Below are positions 18,873 through 28,003 of a DNA stretch of 64,000 nt, one piece after another. A program made the translations under genes and the position numbers. The number at the start of each line of letters is the position of its first letter. Positions within the stretch are counted from its first letter, which is position 1. The notes below the pieces were generated by a model. The model worked only from the letters and a program-made list of their open reading frames with translations. It was not told the origin of the DNA and searched no databases. The stretch is from Desulfocurvus vexinensis DSM 17965 (GTDB lineage: Bacteria; Desulfobacterota; Desulfovibrionia; Desulfovibrionales; Desulfovibrionaceae), in assembly GCF_000519125.1 (NCBI RefSeq), contig NZ_KI912582.1, positions 273,281 to 337,280 of the forward strand, in the 5' to 3' direction.

Positions 18873-19497
18873 GGCCGGGGGGTCCCTCCTTGGAGGTGCC
18901 GAAGGTGTAGGCCGCGAAACCGGAAACGGCGCCGAACATCCAGCCGAAGAACACGTCGCTGGGGTAGTGCTGGAACAGGTAGACCCGCGAGAAGCCCATG
19001 AGCGCGACGTACAGCCCCAGGGCCAGGGCCCAGCGCGCGCGCCCCAGCCACAGGGCCAGGGCCAGGCAGGAGCCGGTGATCTCCGCCGTGTGCCCCGAGG
19101 GCAGCGAGTGGAAGTAGGAGTCTAGGGTCATGGGCCGGTGCAGGGCGGTGAAAGCCTCGGGCCGCGGGCGGCCCAGGGCCATCTTGGTCAGATGCAGCAG
19201 GACCAGGCAGACGAGCACCTGGGCCACGACGTAGGCGATGACGAAGCGCCGGGAGCGGCGGTCCCGGTCGCGCAGGGCAAGCCCCAGGATGACCAGGAAG
19301 GGCAGGTACATGGCCTGGTTGCCCCAGTCGGTGAACAGGCGCACGGCCTTTTGCAGCACCAGGTGGGTGTTCTTGTGCTCCCGGAAGGCGAGCATGGCCT
19401 GGTCCTCGGAGCCGAAGATGCCCAGGACCAGGGCCAGCAGGCCCAGCAGGGGGAGGGAGACCAGCAGGAAATGCCCGGCCAGGGCGTTCGCGCGCAT
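18865..19497 (-). CDS. PAP2-superfamily membrane phosphatase
   Basis: A 210-residue protein with about six membrane helices and all three motifs of the superfamily: KMALGRPRP near residue 125, PSGHT near 150, and SRVYLFQHYPSDV near 185. Members remove phosphate from undecaprenyl pyrophosphate, phosphatidic acid or lipid A. ATG at 19497 fits the first helix, though no good ribosome site precedes it. The gene is coupled to the ArnT-like glycosyltransferase downstream. Confidence 0.9.
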   Translation of the reverse strand: MRANALAGHFLLVSLPLLGLLALVLGIFGSEDQAMLAFREHKNTHLVLQKAVRLFTDWGNQAMYLPFLVILGLALRDRDRRSRRFVIAYVVAQVLVCLVLLHLTKMALGRPRPEAFTALHRPMTLDSYFHSLPSGHTAEITGSCLALALWLGRARWALALGLYVALMGFSRVYLFQHYPSDVFFGWMFGAVSGFAAYTFGTSKEGPPGHG

Positions 19498-19666
19498 GGG
19501 GGGTCTATAGGATATTGGTATCCCCCTGGCAAGGGCGGCGCCCCGGGCGCTTTTTGCGGGCCGAAAACAGGGGCTGCCTTTGCGGGCCGGATGGGCTATG
19601 CTGCCCTTGGCGGGCGCCCGCCGCGCGGGGGCGGGGGAGGCGTGTGCGTCCGGCCAGGGAGGATGG

Positions 19667-20311
19667 ATGGTCACAAGGATTCTTGCCGTGGCCCTGGCAG
19701 TTGCTGTTTTCTCCGGCCCGCAGGCCGGGGCCGAGCCCGTGGCCGCGCCCCGGGCCGGGCAGAGCGAGGTGCACAGGCCGCAGGGCGAGGAGCGCAAGCC
19801 GCAGAACGAGGTGCGCAAACGACGGGACGAGATGCGCAAGCAGAAGGGTGCCTCCGCCAAGGCTGACCGGGGTGTGGAGTGCATGACCAGGGCCCGCCCC
19901 GGGGCCCCCGCGCCGGTGACGGCCACGGTCTCGGCCTACAGTGCCGAGGAGACGGGCGGCGCGCGCACGGCCACGGGCCGCAAGCCGCGCCGGGGCATCG
20001 TGGCCGTCTCGCCCGACCTCTACGAGGCCGGATGGACCTTCGGGCGCGAGATCTGCGTGTCCGGCCACGGGGTCTTCGTCATCGGCGACCTCATGGGCGC
20101 GAAGAAGGCGAAGGCCGTGGACATCTTTATGGACACGCGCGCCAAGGCCGTGCGCTTCGGGCGGCGCCATCTCCAGATCCGCCTGCTGCCCGTGGCCGGC
20201 GAGGCGGCTCCTGCCGCGTCTCCCGCGCCTCCCGCCCCCGCCGCCCCCGCAGCTCCGGCCGCCCCTGGCGCCCTCGCCCCTGCCGCCCCCGAGGCCGCCG
20301 CCGTTCCCTAG
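19667..20311 (+). CDS. Secreted 3D-domain protein
   Basis: A 214-residue protein. The signal peptide ends near AGA/EP (about residue 23). A charged stretch of short Arg/Lys/Glu/Gln repeats (HRPQGEERKPQNEVRKRRDE, about 33-60) precedes the 3D domain (about 80-175): VTATVSAYSAEE, GIVAVSPDLY, then VDIFMDTRAKAVRFGRR, a version of the Asp-x-Phe...Asp signature of this double-psi beta-barrel. The tail is an Ala/Pro repeat. Related domains occur in MltA lytic transglycosylases and Rpf-like proteins, so peptidoglycan work is likely. ATG at 19667 follows AGGGAGG. Confidence 0.83.
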   Translation: MVTRILAVALAVAVFSGPQAGAEPVAAPRAGQSEVHRPQGEERKPQNEVRKRRDEMRKQKGASAKADRGVECMTRARPGAPAPVTATVSAYSAEETGGARTATGRKPRRGIVAVSPDLYEAGWTFGREICVSGHGVFVIGDLMGAKKAKAVDIFMDTRAKAVRFGRRHLQIRLLPVAGEAAPAASPAPPAPAAPAAPAAPGALAPAAPEAAAVP

Positions 20312-20370
20312 CGGGTCGTCGAAGAGCGCCACCTCCCTGGCTGCGCAACACTGGTGCGCCGCCAGGCGCG

Positions 20371-20422
20371 AAAAAATCCAAGCCCGCGCGTGACAAGACA
20401 GACGCGCGGGCTTGGATTTTTT
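20371..20422. terminator. Strong bidirectional intrinsic terminator
   Basis: A perfect 20-bp stem with a 12-base loop. The left arm runs from AAAAAATCCAAG to CCGCGCG at 20371-20390 and its complement ends in TTTTTT at 20422. The A6/T6 ends make it work on both strands. It separates the 3D-domain gene from the convergent VanZ-like gene. Confidence 0.93.
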
Positions 20423-20572
20423 GAGCAATGCCGTGGTTTGCTTGTGGGGGCGGCCTGCCGGCGGGCTGCCGCAGGGGGTGCGCCCGGCGGCGCGCCAGGG
20501 GCCTGGGCCCGGCGCGCGGCGCGGCGGATGCGCGGGCCGTCCGGCGTCCCCCTTGCCGGGGCGGGCCGCCAG

Positions 20573-20977
20573 CTAGCGGCGGGGCGCTCCCCGCCCCAGG
20601 GCCTCGGCCATGCGCCGGTCGTGCTCGCGGATCTTGAGCTGGTGCCCGACCAGCACCCCCAGGCAGACCCCCAGCAGATTCACGCCGATGTCGCCCAGCG
20701 ACGGCGCGCGCCCGGGCACCAGGGCCTGGGCCACCTCCAGCACCGCACCGTAGAGGATCATGCCCCAGGCCCAGGTGAAGGCCGGGCCGCGTTGCAAAAA
20801 GGCCCGCAGGGCCAGGGCCGCCAGCCAGGCGTAGGCCAGGCCCTGGGCCGCCAGGTCCGCCCCGGGCAGGAGCCGGGCCCCGGCCACGGCCTTGGGCCAG
20901 GGCAGCAGGGTGGCGGCGGCCACAAAGGCCAGGGAGGCGATCCACAGGGCCAGCAGGGCAGGTCGGACGGTGCGCAT
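20573..20977 (-). CDS. VanZ-like membrane protein
   Basis: A 134-residue protein with four membrane helices and the VanZ-type opening TLLPWP followed by a second-half GDIGVNLLGVCLGVLVGHQL, which is the SxxDxxxNxxG-like signature. The ATG at 20977 is preceded by AAGGAGT at 12 bases. Family members affect envelope-active drug resistance in Gram-positives; in Gram-negatives the role is unknown. The C-terminus is basic. Confidence 0.82.
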   Translation of the reverse strand: MRTVRPALLALWIASLAFVAAATLLPWPKAVAGARLLPGADLAAQGLAYAWLAALALRAFLQRGPAFTWAWGMILYGAVLEVAQALVPGRAPSLGDIGVNLLGVCLGVLVGHQLKIREHDRRMAEALGRGAPRR

Positions 20978-21114
20978 GAGCGGGTGGTACTCCTTCCGGC
21001 CCCCGGGTGCAAGGCCGGGCCCGGGCGGCGGCCATGGCCGCAAAACGCACCGGCCCGGGGCGCCACCTCGCCCCGGGCCGTGAAGGAAGGAAACCGGGAA
21101 AGCGTTTCGGGCCG

Positions 21115-22893
21115 TCAGGCCGCCCGCAGGGGCACGTCCGCGCCCAGGGCGCGGTCGATCTCGCGGACCTTGGCCAGGGCGCGTTCCAGGATGCGCCGCA
21201 CCTGGGAGAACTCGCCCGGGGCGTGGCCCGTGCTCAGGCGCGCCAGGCCGGCCAGGTCAATGACTTCGTTGTAGAGATAGGGCGTGTACAGCGGATCCTG
21301 TTTGAGGAACAGCAGCACCTGCTCCAGGGTCTGGCGGATGTCGGCCTGCCGGGCGCCCGCCTTGGCGTAGAGCTTGCCCAGGCGCTTTTGCACCGCCCGC
21401 AGGGACGCGCCCCACTGCCGGGCCCGGGGCTGGAACACCGGCACGGGCCGGGGGCGGGCGGCGCGGTGCAGGGCGGCCTGGAAGCGCTCCAGGGCCCCGG
21501 GCTCGGAGTGCAGCAGCCCGCGCGCGGCCACCTCGTCCGGGCCGAGCACTTCGGCCCCGGCCAGGGGCAGGCCCCCGCCGTAGACGTTGTGCACCGGGAT
21601 GCCCAGGCGGGCGATGTCGGCCTCCATGTCGCGCTGGGCCGTGATGTAGGACATGGTGGAGATGATTTCCTCGCCCGCGAGGTTCTTCAGGCGCATGTGG
21701 CGCTCGGGGTCGAAGGCGCGCACGGGCAGCTGGGCGTGGTGCCCGGCGACGTGCGAGCGCTGGCCGGACCACGCGAAATCCTGGCCGACCAGGGTCACCC
21801 GCGCCGCGCCGCACCAGGCCAGCAGGCGCAGCAGCGCCACACTGACGTTGCCGCCCGCGTCCAGCACGGGCTCGCGGTCGCGCATCAAAAAGGTCGCCAG
21901 CCCGCCCAGGGTCCACATGGGGATGGCCGGGCCCGGGTAGCGCTCCACCACCTCGGGGCGGACCTTGGTGGAATAGATGAACGGGATATTCGCGGCCCAG
22001 TCGCGGTCCAGGCGGTCGAAGACCTGGACGATGCCCGGGCTGTAGTCGATGGCCATGCACAGGTCGGGGGTGATGCCCAGGGCCCGGGCGGCGGGCAGGG
22101 TTTGCAGCGCGGTGACGGTCAGCGCGCCCTCGGCCAGGGGCGCCAGGCGCGGCCCCAGCTCGGCCAGGGACGGCCCGGCGCCCACCACCAGCCCGGCCAC
22201 GCCCAGGGCCGCGCCCTGCAGGGGGGCGATGCTGCCCCGGGCGAAGGCCGCGCGGAAGTTGCCGATCTCGTTGCCGACCATCACATCCTGCATCCGGCGC
22301 AGGGTGGCCAGCTCGATGCTCACGTTTTCCACTGTCTTCTGGACGAGGCTGGCCGTGCGCGCGTATTCGGGGCCGAGCTGCTGGCTGGGCATGTCGGCGC
22401 GGAAATGGATGGCCCCGTGGATGAAGCGCAGGTCCTGGCGGCCTAGGGCCTCCCAGATGCTCTGGGCGTCGGGGGCCACGAATTCCAGGCGGCCCTGCTC
22501 GATGAACGGGCGGTAGTCGGTCATGCCCAGGCACAGGGCGAGCATCTCCGGGCGCGGCTCGACCACGGCCACGGCGTGCAGGGCGGGGTGCGTGGTCAGC
22601 ACGTGGTTCAGCCCGTAGCCCAGGTTGCAGCCGACGATGACCGTGGCCCCGCGCGCCGGGCGCGCGCCGGGCGCCAGCTGCCAGGAGCGGTAGAACATCT
22701 GCGGCGGCACCGCGCCGAACAGCGTGCCCCCGCCGCCGGGCAGGGGCAGGTCGCGCAGGCCGAAGGCATTGACGCGCAGTTGCTTTTCCAGGGCGTTCAG
22801 GTCAAGATTCCGCCCGCCGAGCCAGGGCGCGGCGGAGTGCCCGCGCCGGGTCATCGCTTCCAGGTTCGGTCGCAGGAATTGCAGCAGTTCCAT
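21115..22893 (-). CDS. DUF115/MAF-family protein (flagellin glycosylation-type)
   Basis: A 592-residue protein. The centre (about 195-400) matches the 6-hydroxymethylpterin-pyrophosphokinase-like DUF115 fold: LVVGAGPSLAELGPRL, then ALGITPDLCMAIDYSP and GGNVSVALLRLLAWCGA with TLVGQDFAW. Its upstream half holds a second nucleotide-binding-like segment (VIVGCNLGYGLNHVL, VVEPRPEML). This is the layout of motility-associated factor (Maf/Pse-transferase-type) proteins that add nonulosonic or other sugars to flagellin. No flagellar genes are in the window. ATG at 22893 is chosen as the first start with a sensible amphipathic N-terminus. Confidence 0.8.
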   Translation of the reverse strand: MELLQFLRPNLEAMTRRGHSAAPWLGGRNLDLNALEKQLRVNAFGLRDLPLPGGGGTLFGAVPPQMFYRSWQLAPGARPARGATVIVGCNLGYGLNHVLTTHPALHAVAVVEPRPEMLALCLGMTDYRPFIEQGRLEFVAPDAQSIWEALGRQDLRFIHGAIHFRADMPSQQLGPEYARTASLVQKTVENVSIELATLRRMQDVMVGNEIGNFRAAFARGSIAPLQGAALGVAGLVVGAGPSLAELGPRLAPLAEGALTVTALQTLPAARALGITPDLCMAIDYSPGIVQVFDRLDRDWAANIPFIYSTKVRPEVVERYPGPAIPMWTLGGLATFLMRDREPVLDAGGNVSVALLRLLAWCGAARVTLVGQDFAWSGQRSHVAGHHAQLPVRAFDPERHMRLKNLAGEEIISTMSYITAQRDMEADIARLGIPVHNVYGGGLPLAGAEVLGPDEVAARGLLHSEPGALERFQAALHRAARPRPVPVFQPRARQWGASLRAVQKRLGKLYAKAGARQADIRQTLEQVLLFLKQDPLYTPYLYNEVIDLAGLARLSTGHAPGEFSQVRRILERALAKVREIDRALGADVPLRAA

Positions 22894-23051
22894 GCCGTGC
22901 TCCGGGCTGTGGTGGTGGCGTGCCGCCCCGCCTCCGAAGCGGGGCCCGCCGTGGAAATGCAAGGACCCTGCCACCCCGGCCCCGGCGTGCGCCGGGGGTG
23001 GGCCCCCGGGGTCGCCATGGCTCCATCTGGTTGCAATCCAAGGGAATCGCC

Positions 23052-25379
23052 ATGATCTATTCGAGCGTTCTTGAGCTGTCCGGCAACACCCCGCTGGTGG
23101 CGCTGTCGCGCATCGGGGCCGGAAACGGCGTCAGGATTTTGGCCAAGATCGAGTCCGGCAATCCCGGCGGGTCCATCAAGGACCGCGTGGCCCTGGCCAT
23201 GATCCGCGCCGCCGAGGCCAGCGGCGAGCTGACCCCGGACAAGACCATCATCGAGGCCACCAGCGGCAACACCGGCATCGGCCTGGCCATGGTCTGCGCC
23301 GTGCGCGGCTACCGCTTGAAGCTGCTCATGCCCGACACCGCCTCGCAGGAGCGCAGGCGCATCATGCGCGCCTACGGCGCCGAGATCGTGCTCACCGAGG
23401 GCCGCCTGGGCACCGACGGGGCCATCGAGGAGGCCTACCGCCTGGCCCGCGAGGAGCCGCAGCGCTACGTGCTCATGGACCAGTTCAACAACCCCGCCAG
23501 CATCCAGGCCCACTACGAGGGCACGGGCCGCGAAATCTGGGAGCAGACCGGCGGGGAAGTGACCCATGTCGTGGTCGCCCTGGGCACCTCGGGCACGGCC
23601 ATGGGCTGCGTCAAGCGCCTCAAGGAGTGCTCGCGCCAGGTGGAGGTGGTGGCCGTGGAGCCCTATCCGCGCCACAAGATCCAGGGCCTGAAGAACATGC
23701 AGGAGTCCTACCCGCCGGGCATCTTCAACAAGCATCTCCTGGACCGCATCGTGCGCGTGGAGGACGAGGCGGCCTTCGCCATGTGCCGCAGGCTGGCCCG
23801 CGAGGAGGGCATCCTGGCGGGCATGAGCTCCGGCGCGGCCCTGGCCGGGGCCCTCAAGATCGCCGCCGAGCTGGACCAGGGGCTGGTGGTGGTCATCTTC
23901 CCCGACGGCGGCGAGCGCTACCTGTCCACGCCGCTGTTCGCCCCGCCCGCCGAGCGCGGGCCGCACCTGCGCTGCGTCGCGGGCGGCGAGGTGCGCCTGG
24001 CGCCCCAGGGCCGGCCCATGGGCCTGTACACCGTCGGCCCCAGCCTGGACCGCTGGGACGACCCCGAATTCTGGCGCCGCCTGGTGCTGCTGGACGTGCT
24101 GGGCCGCAGCCTGGAGGCCGATGGCGGGCAGGTGCGCCTGGGCGCCGGGCTGGCGGACATGGACGACCGGACCCTGGCCGGGGCCCGCGCCGCCGGGATG
24201 CGCCGGGCGGCCTTTGCCGCCGGGGTGCGCACGGCCATGCTGGCCCGCGCGGCGGACCTGGGCCTGGCCGGGCGCGTGGAGCTGCCCCTGGCCGGGGAGT
24301 GCGCCGAGGCCTGCACGGCCCTGGCCGAGCGCCTGCTCTCGCGCGGGCTGGCCTACGAGAAGCTGCGCAGCGTCTACTTCGACGTGCTGCGCGACCCGGA
24401 CTACGGGCGCATGGGTCAGATGGACATGGACCACCTCTCCCTGGGCAAGACCGTGGACCTGGCCGACTACGTCAAGGCCAACCCCCAGGACTTCACCCTG
24501 CTCAAGCGCGCCACCCTGCAGGACATCAAGGAAGGCGAGTTCTGGCCCACGCGCTGGGGCAACGTGCGCCCGAGCTGGTTCATGCAGATGGCTGTGGCCG
24601 CCCTGGCCGCAGGGCCGGGCCCGGCGGTGTTCTGGGGCGGCGAGGCGCACCGCTTCCCGCACCTGGAAAACCTGCGGGCCATCTGGGCCAGCGGGGCCGA
24701 CTGCGCGCCGCTGGCCTGGGTCGTGTCCCAGCCCGTGGGCGGGCCCGAGGGCGGGGCCGAGGGCGGCATCGGCGCGGCCAGCCTGGGCGCGCTGCTGGAG
24801 CGGGGCACCCCGGCGGCGGCCCTGCGCCTGTGGCTGTTGTCGGCCAGCTACCACAAGCCCCTGGATTTTTCGCGCGCCACCCTGGACATGTGGGCCCGCA
24901 ACCAGCGCACGGTGCAGGACCTGGCCGCGTTGCTGGCCGCCCTGCCCGGGGACGCGCCGGGCGAGCCAGGCCCGGCAGTGGCCCAGCTGCTGGTGGAGGT
25001 CAAGGGCGCCCTGCGCGAGGCCCTGGACCAGGATCTGGCCCTGTACGCCTTCTGGCCGGTGCTGCTGCGCTTCTGCCGCGAGGTCAAGAAGCTTGCGGCC
25101 GCCGGGCGGCTGGCCCCCGCCGAGGCCGCAGCCTGCCGCGCGCGCCTGGACGAACTGGACGCCCGGCTGGGCATCCTCGACCGCGCGGCCCTGCCCCTGG
25201 CCCCGCAGCAGTGGCCTGCCGAGGCGGCGGACATGGTCGCCCGGCGCGAGGCCGCGCGGGCCGCGCGCGACTACGCCGGGGCCGACGCCCTGCGCGACGG
25301 GCTGGCGGCCCTGGGCTACACGGTGGAGGACGCCCCGGGCGGGCCGAGGCTCTACGCCGCGCCCCGGGCCCGGGGCTGA
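23052..25379 (+). CDS. Cysteine synthase fused to a degenerate cysteinyl-tRNA synthetase
   Basis: A 775-residue fusion. Residues 1-300 are a PLP-dependent cysteine synthase (CysK/CysM type): SGNTPLVAL, GNPGGSIKDR with the PLP lysine, TSGNTGIGLAM, and GTSGTAMG for phosphate binding. Residues about 310-775 follow the outline of a cysteinyl-tRNA synthetase, with recognisable PSWFMQM, WGGEAHRFPHLEN (compare the usual GGxDLxFPHHEN), SYHKPLDFS and the C-terminal RxxxRxxxDYxxADxLR helix. Catalysis-defining motifs are lost: HIGN is replaced by RWDDPEF, the zinc-ligand Cys of the CGPT motif is changed (YTVGPS), and no KMSKS remains. The first domain should make cysteine from O-acetylserine and sulfide. 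The second probably does not aminoacylate. Confidence 0.88.
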   Translation: MIYSSVLELSGNTPLVALSRIGAGNGVRILAKIESGNPGGSIKDRVALAMIRAAEASGELTPDKTIIEATSGNTGIGLAMVCAVRGYRLKLLMPDTASQERRRIMRAYGAEIVLTEGRLGTDGAIEEAYRLAREEPQRYVLMDQFNNPASIQAHYEGTGREIWEQTGGEVTHVVVALGTSGTAMGCVKRLKECSRQVEVVAVEPYPRHKIQGLKNMQESYPPGIFNKHLLDRIVRVEDEAAFAMCRRLAREEGILAGMSSGAALAGALKIAAELDQGLVVVIFPDGGERYLSTPLFAPPAERGPHLRCVAGGEVRLAPQGRPMGLYTVGPSLDRWDDPEFWRRLVLLDVLGRSLEADGGQVRLGAGLADMDDRTLAGARAAGMRRAAFAAGVRTAMLARAADLGLAGRVELPLAGECAEACTALAERLLSRGLAYEKLRSVYFDVLRDPDYGRMGQMDMDHLSLGKTVDLADYVKANPQDFTLLKRATLQDIKEGEFWPTRWGNVRPSWFMQMAVAALAAGPGPAVFWGGEAHRFPHLENLRAIWASGADCAPLAWVVSQPVGGPEGGAEGGIGAASLGALLERGTPAAALRLWLLSASYHKPLDFSRATLDMWARNQRTVQDLAALLAALPGDAPGEPGPAVAQLLVEVKGALREALDQDLALYAFWPVLLRFCREVKKLAAAGRLAPAEAAACRARLDELDARLGILDRAALPLAPQQWPAEAADMVARREAARAARDYAGADALRDGLAALGYTVEDAPGGPRLYAAPRARG

Positions 25380-25507
25380 GGCGCCTCACCGGGGGGCATT
25401 GGGGTTCTTGCCCCGCGCCGCGTGCCGTGGGCGCCGCGCGGGGTTTGCCTTGCACGGGCAAGGCGCGTATGGGAAGGATGCGTCACCGCACCGCTGCCGG
25501 GGGTTCC

Positions 25508-27898
25508 ATGGTCAAGGACGGATCGCGCGACATCATCAGGGCCCACGCCCTGTCCGATGCCCTGAGGGAGCTGGAGGAGGCCTGCCTTGCCGGAGACCTG
25601 GGGCCGGAGGAATTCCTGCACCGGGCCGACGGGGAGCTGACGCGCCTGCGCGAGCTGTTGGCCCAGGCCCCCGCGCCGGGGGCGTCCGGCTCCGGGGAGC
25701 GGGTCTGCCGGGCCCAGGCCCGGGAGCTGGACAGCTTCAGGAAGCAGCTGGCCGCCGAACTGGCGGTCATCCGCACCGCCTATGCCGAGGCCCAGCCCCT
25801 GCCGCCGCTGGGCGCCGACCCCCTGGCCCCCGGGCCGGACGTGCCGGGCGACGGCTTCGGGTCCGCCGCCGGGCGGCCCACGCGGGGCGCGGCTTCCGGC
25901 GGATTGGCGCCGGGCCTGGAGCTGGAAGACGACGACCGCCTGGGCCCCGCTGGGCCCGCAGCCGCGCCGGGGGCCGGGCCTGCCTTCGGCCCTGCCCTGG
26001 ATTTTTCGCTGGAGCTGGAGCCGGACGCCGCCCCCGGCCCGGCCACGCCGCCCCCGGCCGCGCAACCCGCCCGCAGACTGGACGCCATCCCGGACCTGGG
26101 CCTGGAGCTGGAAACCGATCCGGGCGCCCATGCCAAGCCGATCCGCCGGGTCAGCCTGGATGACGACATCCCCGCACCCGCGCCCGCGTCCGCGCCGGGC
26201 CGTGCGCCTGAGCCCAGGCCGGAGCCCGGCCTGGGGTTCGGCCTGGAGCCGGACGCCGCCCCCGGGCCCGCGCCGTCACCGGGCGCCGCTGCGGACCGTG
26301 GGCCCGGTGCGGGCAGGGTGCCGGATGCGGAGCCGGACGCCTTCCCCGGCCCGGAGTCCCTTGCGGACCGGGAGCCGGAACCCGACCGCGATTTTGCCCC
26401 GGAGTTTGCCCCGCCTGCCTTCACCCCCGATTTCGCTCCGGACCTCGCGCCGGAGGCTGGCCCGGACGACGACCAGGACCTCGATCAGGATCTCGGCCCG
26501 GCCTTCGGCCTGCCGCCGCTCCCGGCCTGGGCGCCGCCGGAGCATGAGGCCCCTGGGGCCGCCGCGGCCCGGACCCTGGCCCCGGGGCCGCAGCCCGCAA
26601 GCCCGGCCTTCGGGTCGTGGGCCGGGGACGATGCGGCCCCCGCGCCCCTGGCGCCCGGCGGGTCCTGCCCGATCCCGGGGCTCAGGGCCGTCCTGGCGGA
26701 CGACGAACCCGGCGACGACGAGGAGCCCCTGACTCTTGGGGCGCCCGTGGCCGCCGCCCCTGGCCCGGACCCGGACCAGGAGGTCAGCCGCCCGCCCCGG
26801 GGCCTGGACCTGCTGTGGGACGCGGACCTGCCGGACGGGCCGGACGGGCCGCAGCCCGGCTCGGTTTCTGGCCCAGCGTTTGGCCCGGACTCCGGCCTGG
26901 ACGCGGAGGAGGCTTCCGGCCTTGTGCCGCCTTTGGGGCGCCGGGCGGGCGCCCGGCCCGCCGAGCAGGCCCCGGCCCCCGGCGGCACCCTGCCCCAGGG
27001 CATCCTGCGCGCCCTGCACCACGCCGGGGCGGAGCCCGGGCCCGCCCCGCAGGGCGGCTCCGGCCTGCTGCGGCCCCGGCCCGCGGGCACGGCGGGGATA
27101 CCCAGCCTGCGCCGCCCGGCTTCCGAAGGCGCGGCGCCCCCGGCCCCGGGCCGCACGCCCGGCGCGGGCGTGCCCAGCCTGCGCCGTCCGGCCCCTGCGG
27201 ATGCGGCGCCCCCGGCCCCCAGGCCGTCCGGTGCTCCGGCTCCCGGCCCGGCCAAGGGCCCGGCCACGAGCCCGGCCACAGGCCCGGCCAAGGGCCCGGC
27301 CAAAGGCCTGCGCCTGCCGCAGGACGACGCGCCCCCGCCCGCCCGGCGTGCGGCGCCGCTGGTCAAGGCCCCGGTCAAGTCCCGGGTCATCGTCACGGGC
27401 TCCGCCACCTGGGAGACCACCGACGACGACATGGCCCTGCAGATGTTCGTGCCCGGCAGCCAGCTGGACATGGCCCGGCCCGCCAGTGCGGCGGAGCAGC
27501 TGCTGGGCGCCGTGGGGCGGACCCCCGAGGGTGAGGTGGCCCGCCAACGCCTGGCGCGCATGACCCGCGACGCCCGCCAGCCGCGCAAGAGCCCCGGCGG
27601 GGCGGCGGTCATTTCGCTGTTCATGGCCGGGGCGGGGCTGCTCTATACGGGCAGCACCGTGCTGGGCGTGCTTTTGTCCCTGGTGCATGTGGTCTGCGCG
27701 GCGGTGGTCTTCCTGACCCAGAGCCCCCTGGCCGTGGGCGGCATGGGCGCCTCCAGCCTGCTGGGGGCCTGGCTGGCCTGGTGCCAGGCCCGGGAGCTCA
27801 ACGCCCAGGAGCTGGCCCGGCGCGAGGCCGAGAGCCTGGCCCCGGTCATGGGCGCCTCCCGCGAGACCAGCCTCACCGAACGCGACCTGCACCTGTAG
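25508..27898 (+). CDS. Long Ala/Pro-rich protein with C-terminal membrane helices
   Basis: A 796-residue protein of no family I recognise. Residues 1-90 are a Leu/Glu/Arg-rich helical domain (SDALRELEEACLAGDLGPEEFLH). Residues about 95-620 are low-complexity Pro/Ala/Gly/Asp, with repeats of the type LELEPDAAPGP and of LGLELETD. A folded C-terminal part begins near 625 (SRVIVTGSATWETTDDDMALQMF) and ends in two or three membrane helices (about 700-760). The long linker suggests a tether across a compartment. Start choices are ATG at 25469, 25478 and 25508; none has a strong ribosome site. Codon use matches the GC-rich neighbours, so it is native. Confidence 0.7.
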   Translation: MVKDGSRDIIRAHALSDALRELEEACLAGDLGPEEFLHRADGELTRLRELLAQAPAPGASGSGERVCRAQARELDSFRKQLAAELAVIRTAYAEAQPLPPLGADPLAPGPDVPGDGFGSAAGRPTRGAASGGLAPGLELEDDDRLGPAGPAAAPGAGPAFGPALDFSLELEPDAAPGPATPPPAAQPARRLDAIPDLGLELETDPGAHAKPIRRVSLDDDIPAPAPASAPGRAPEPRPEPGLGFGLEPDAAPGPAPSPGAAADRGPGAGRVPDAEPDAFPGPESLADREPEPDRDFAPEFAPPAFTPDFAPDLAPEAGPDDDQDLDQDLGPAFGLPPLPAWAPPEHEAPGAAAARTLAPGPQPASPAFGSWAGDDAAPAPLAPGGSCPIPGLRAVLADDEPGDDEEPLTLGAPVAAAPGPDPDQEVSRPPRGLDLLWDADLPDGPDGPQPGSVSGPAFGPDSGLDAEEASGLVPPLGRRAGARPAEQAPAPGGTLPQGILRALHHAGAEPGPAPQGGSGLLRPRPAGTAGIPSLRRPASEGAAPPAPGRTPGAGVPSLRRPAPADAAPPAPRPSGAPAPGPAKGPATSPATGPAKGPAKGLRLPQDDAPPPARRAAPLVKAPVKSRVIVTGSATWETTDDDMALQMFVPGSQLDMARPASAAEQLLGAVGRTPEGEVARQRLARMTRDARQPRKSPGGAAVISLFMAGAGLLYTGSTVLGVLLSLVHVVCAAVVFLTQSPLAVGGMGASSLLGAWLAWCQARELNAQELARREAESLAPVMGASRETSLTERDLHL

Positions 27899-27920
27899 CC
27901 GGGCGTGTGGCCCAACGCGC

Positions 27921-27954
27921 GGGGCCCCGGGGGAATCGCTTCCCCCGGGGCCCC
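27921..27954. terminator. GC-rich hairpin between convergent genes
   Basis: A perfect 15-bp stem (arm GGGGCCCCGGGGGAA, loop TCGC) lies between the Ala/Pro-rich gene and the sigma-54 activator gene. It has no T-run, so it may be a Rho-assisted or weak terminator. Confidence 0.55.
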
Positions 27955-28003
27955 CTGGCGTCGGGCTCCTGGCCCGGCGCGCAGCCGCCGGCACCCGGCG
28001 CGG

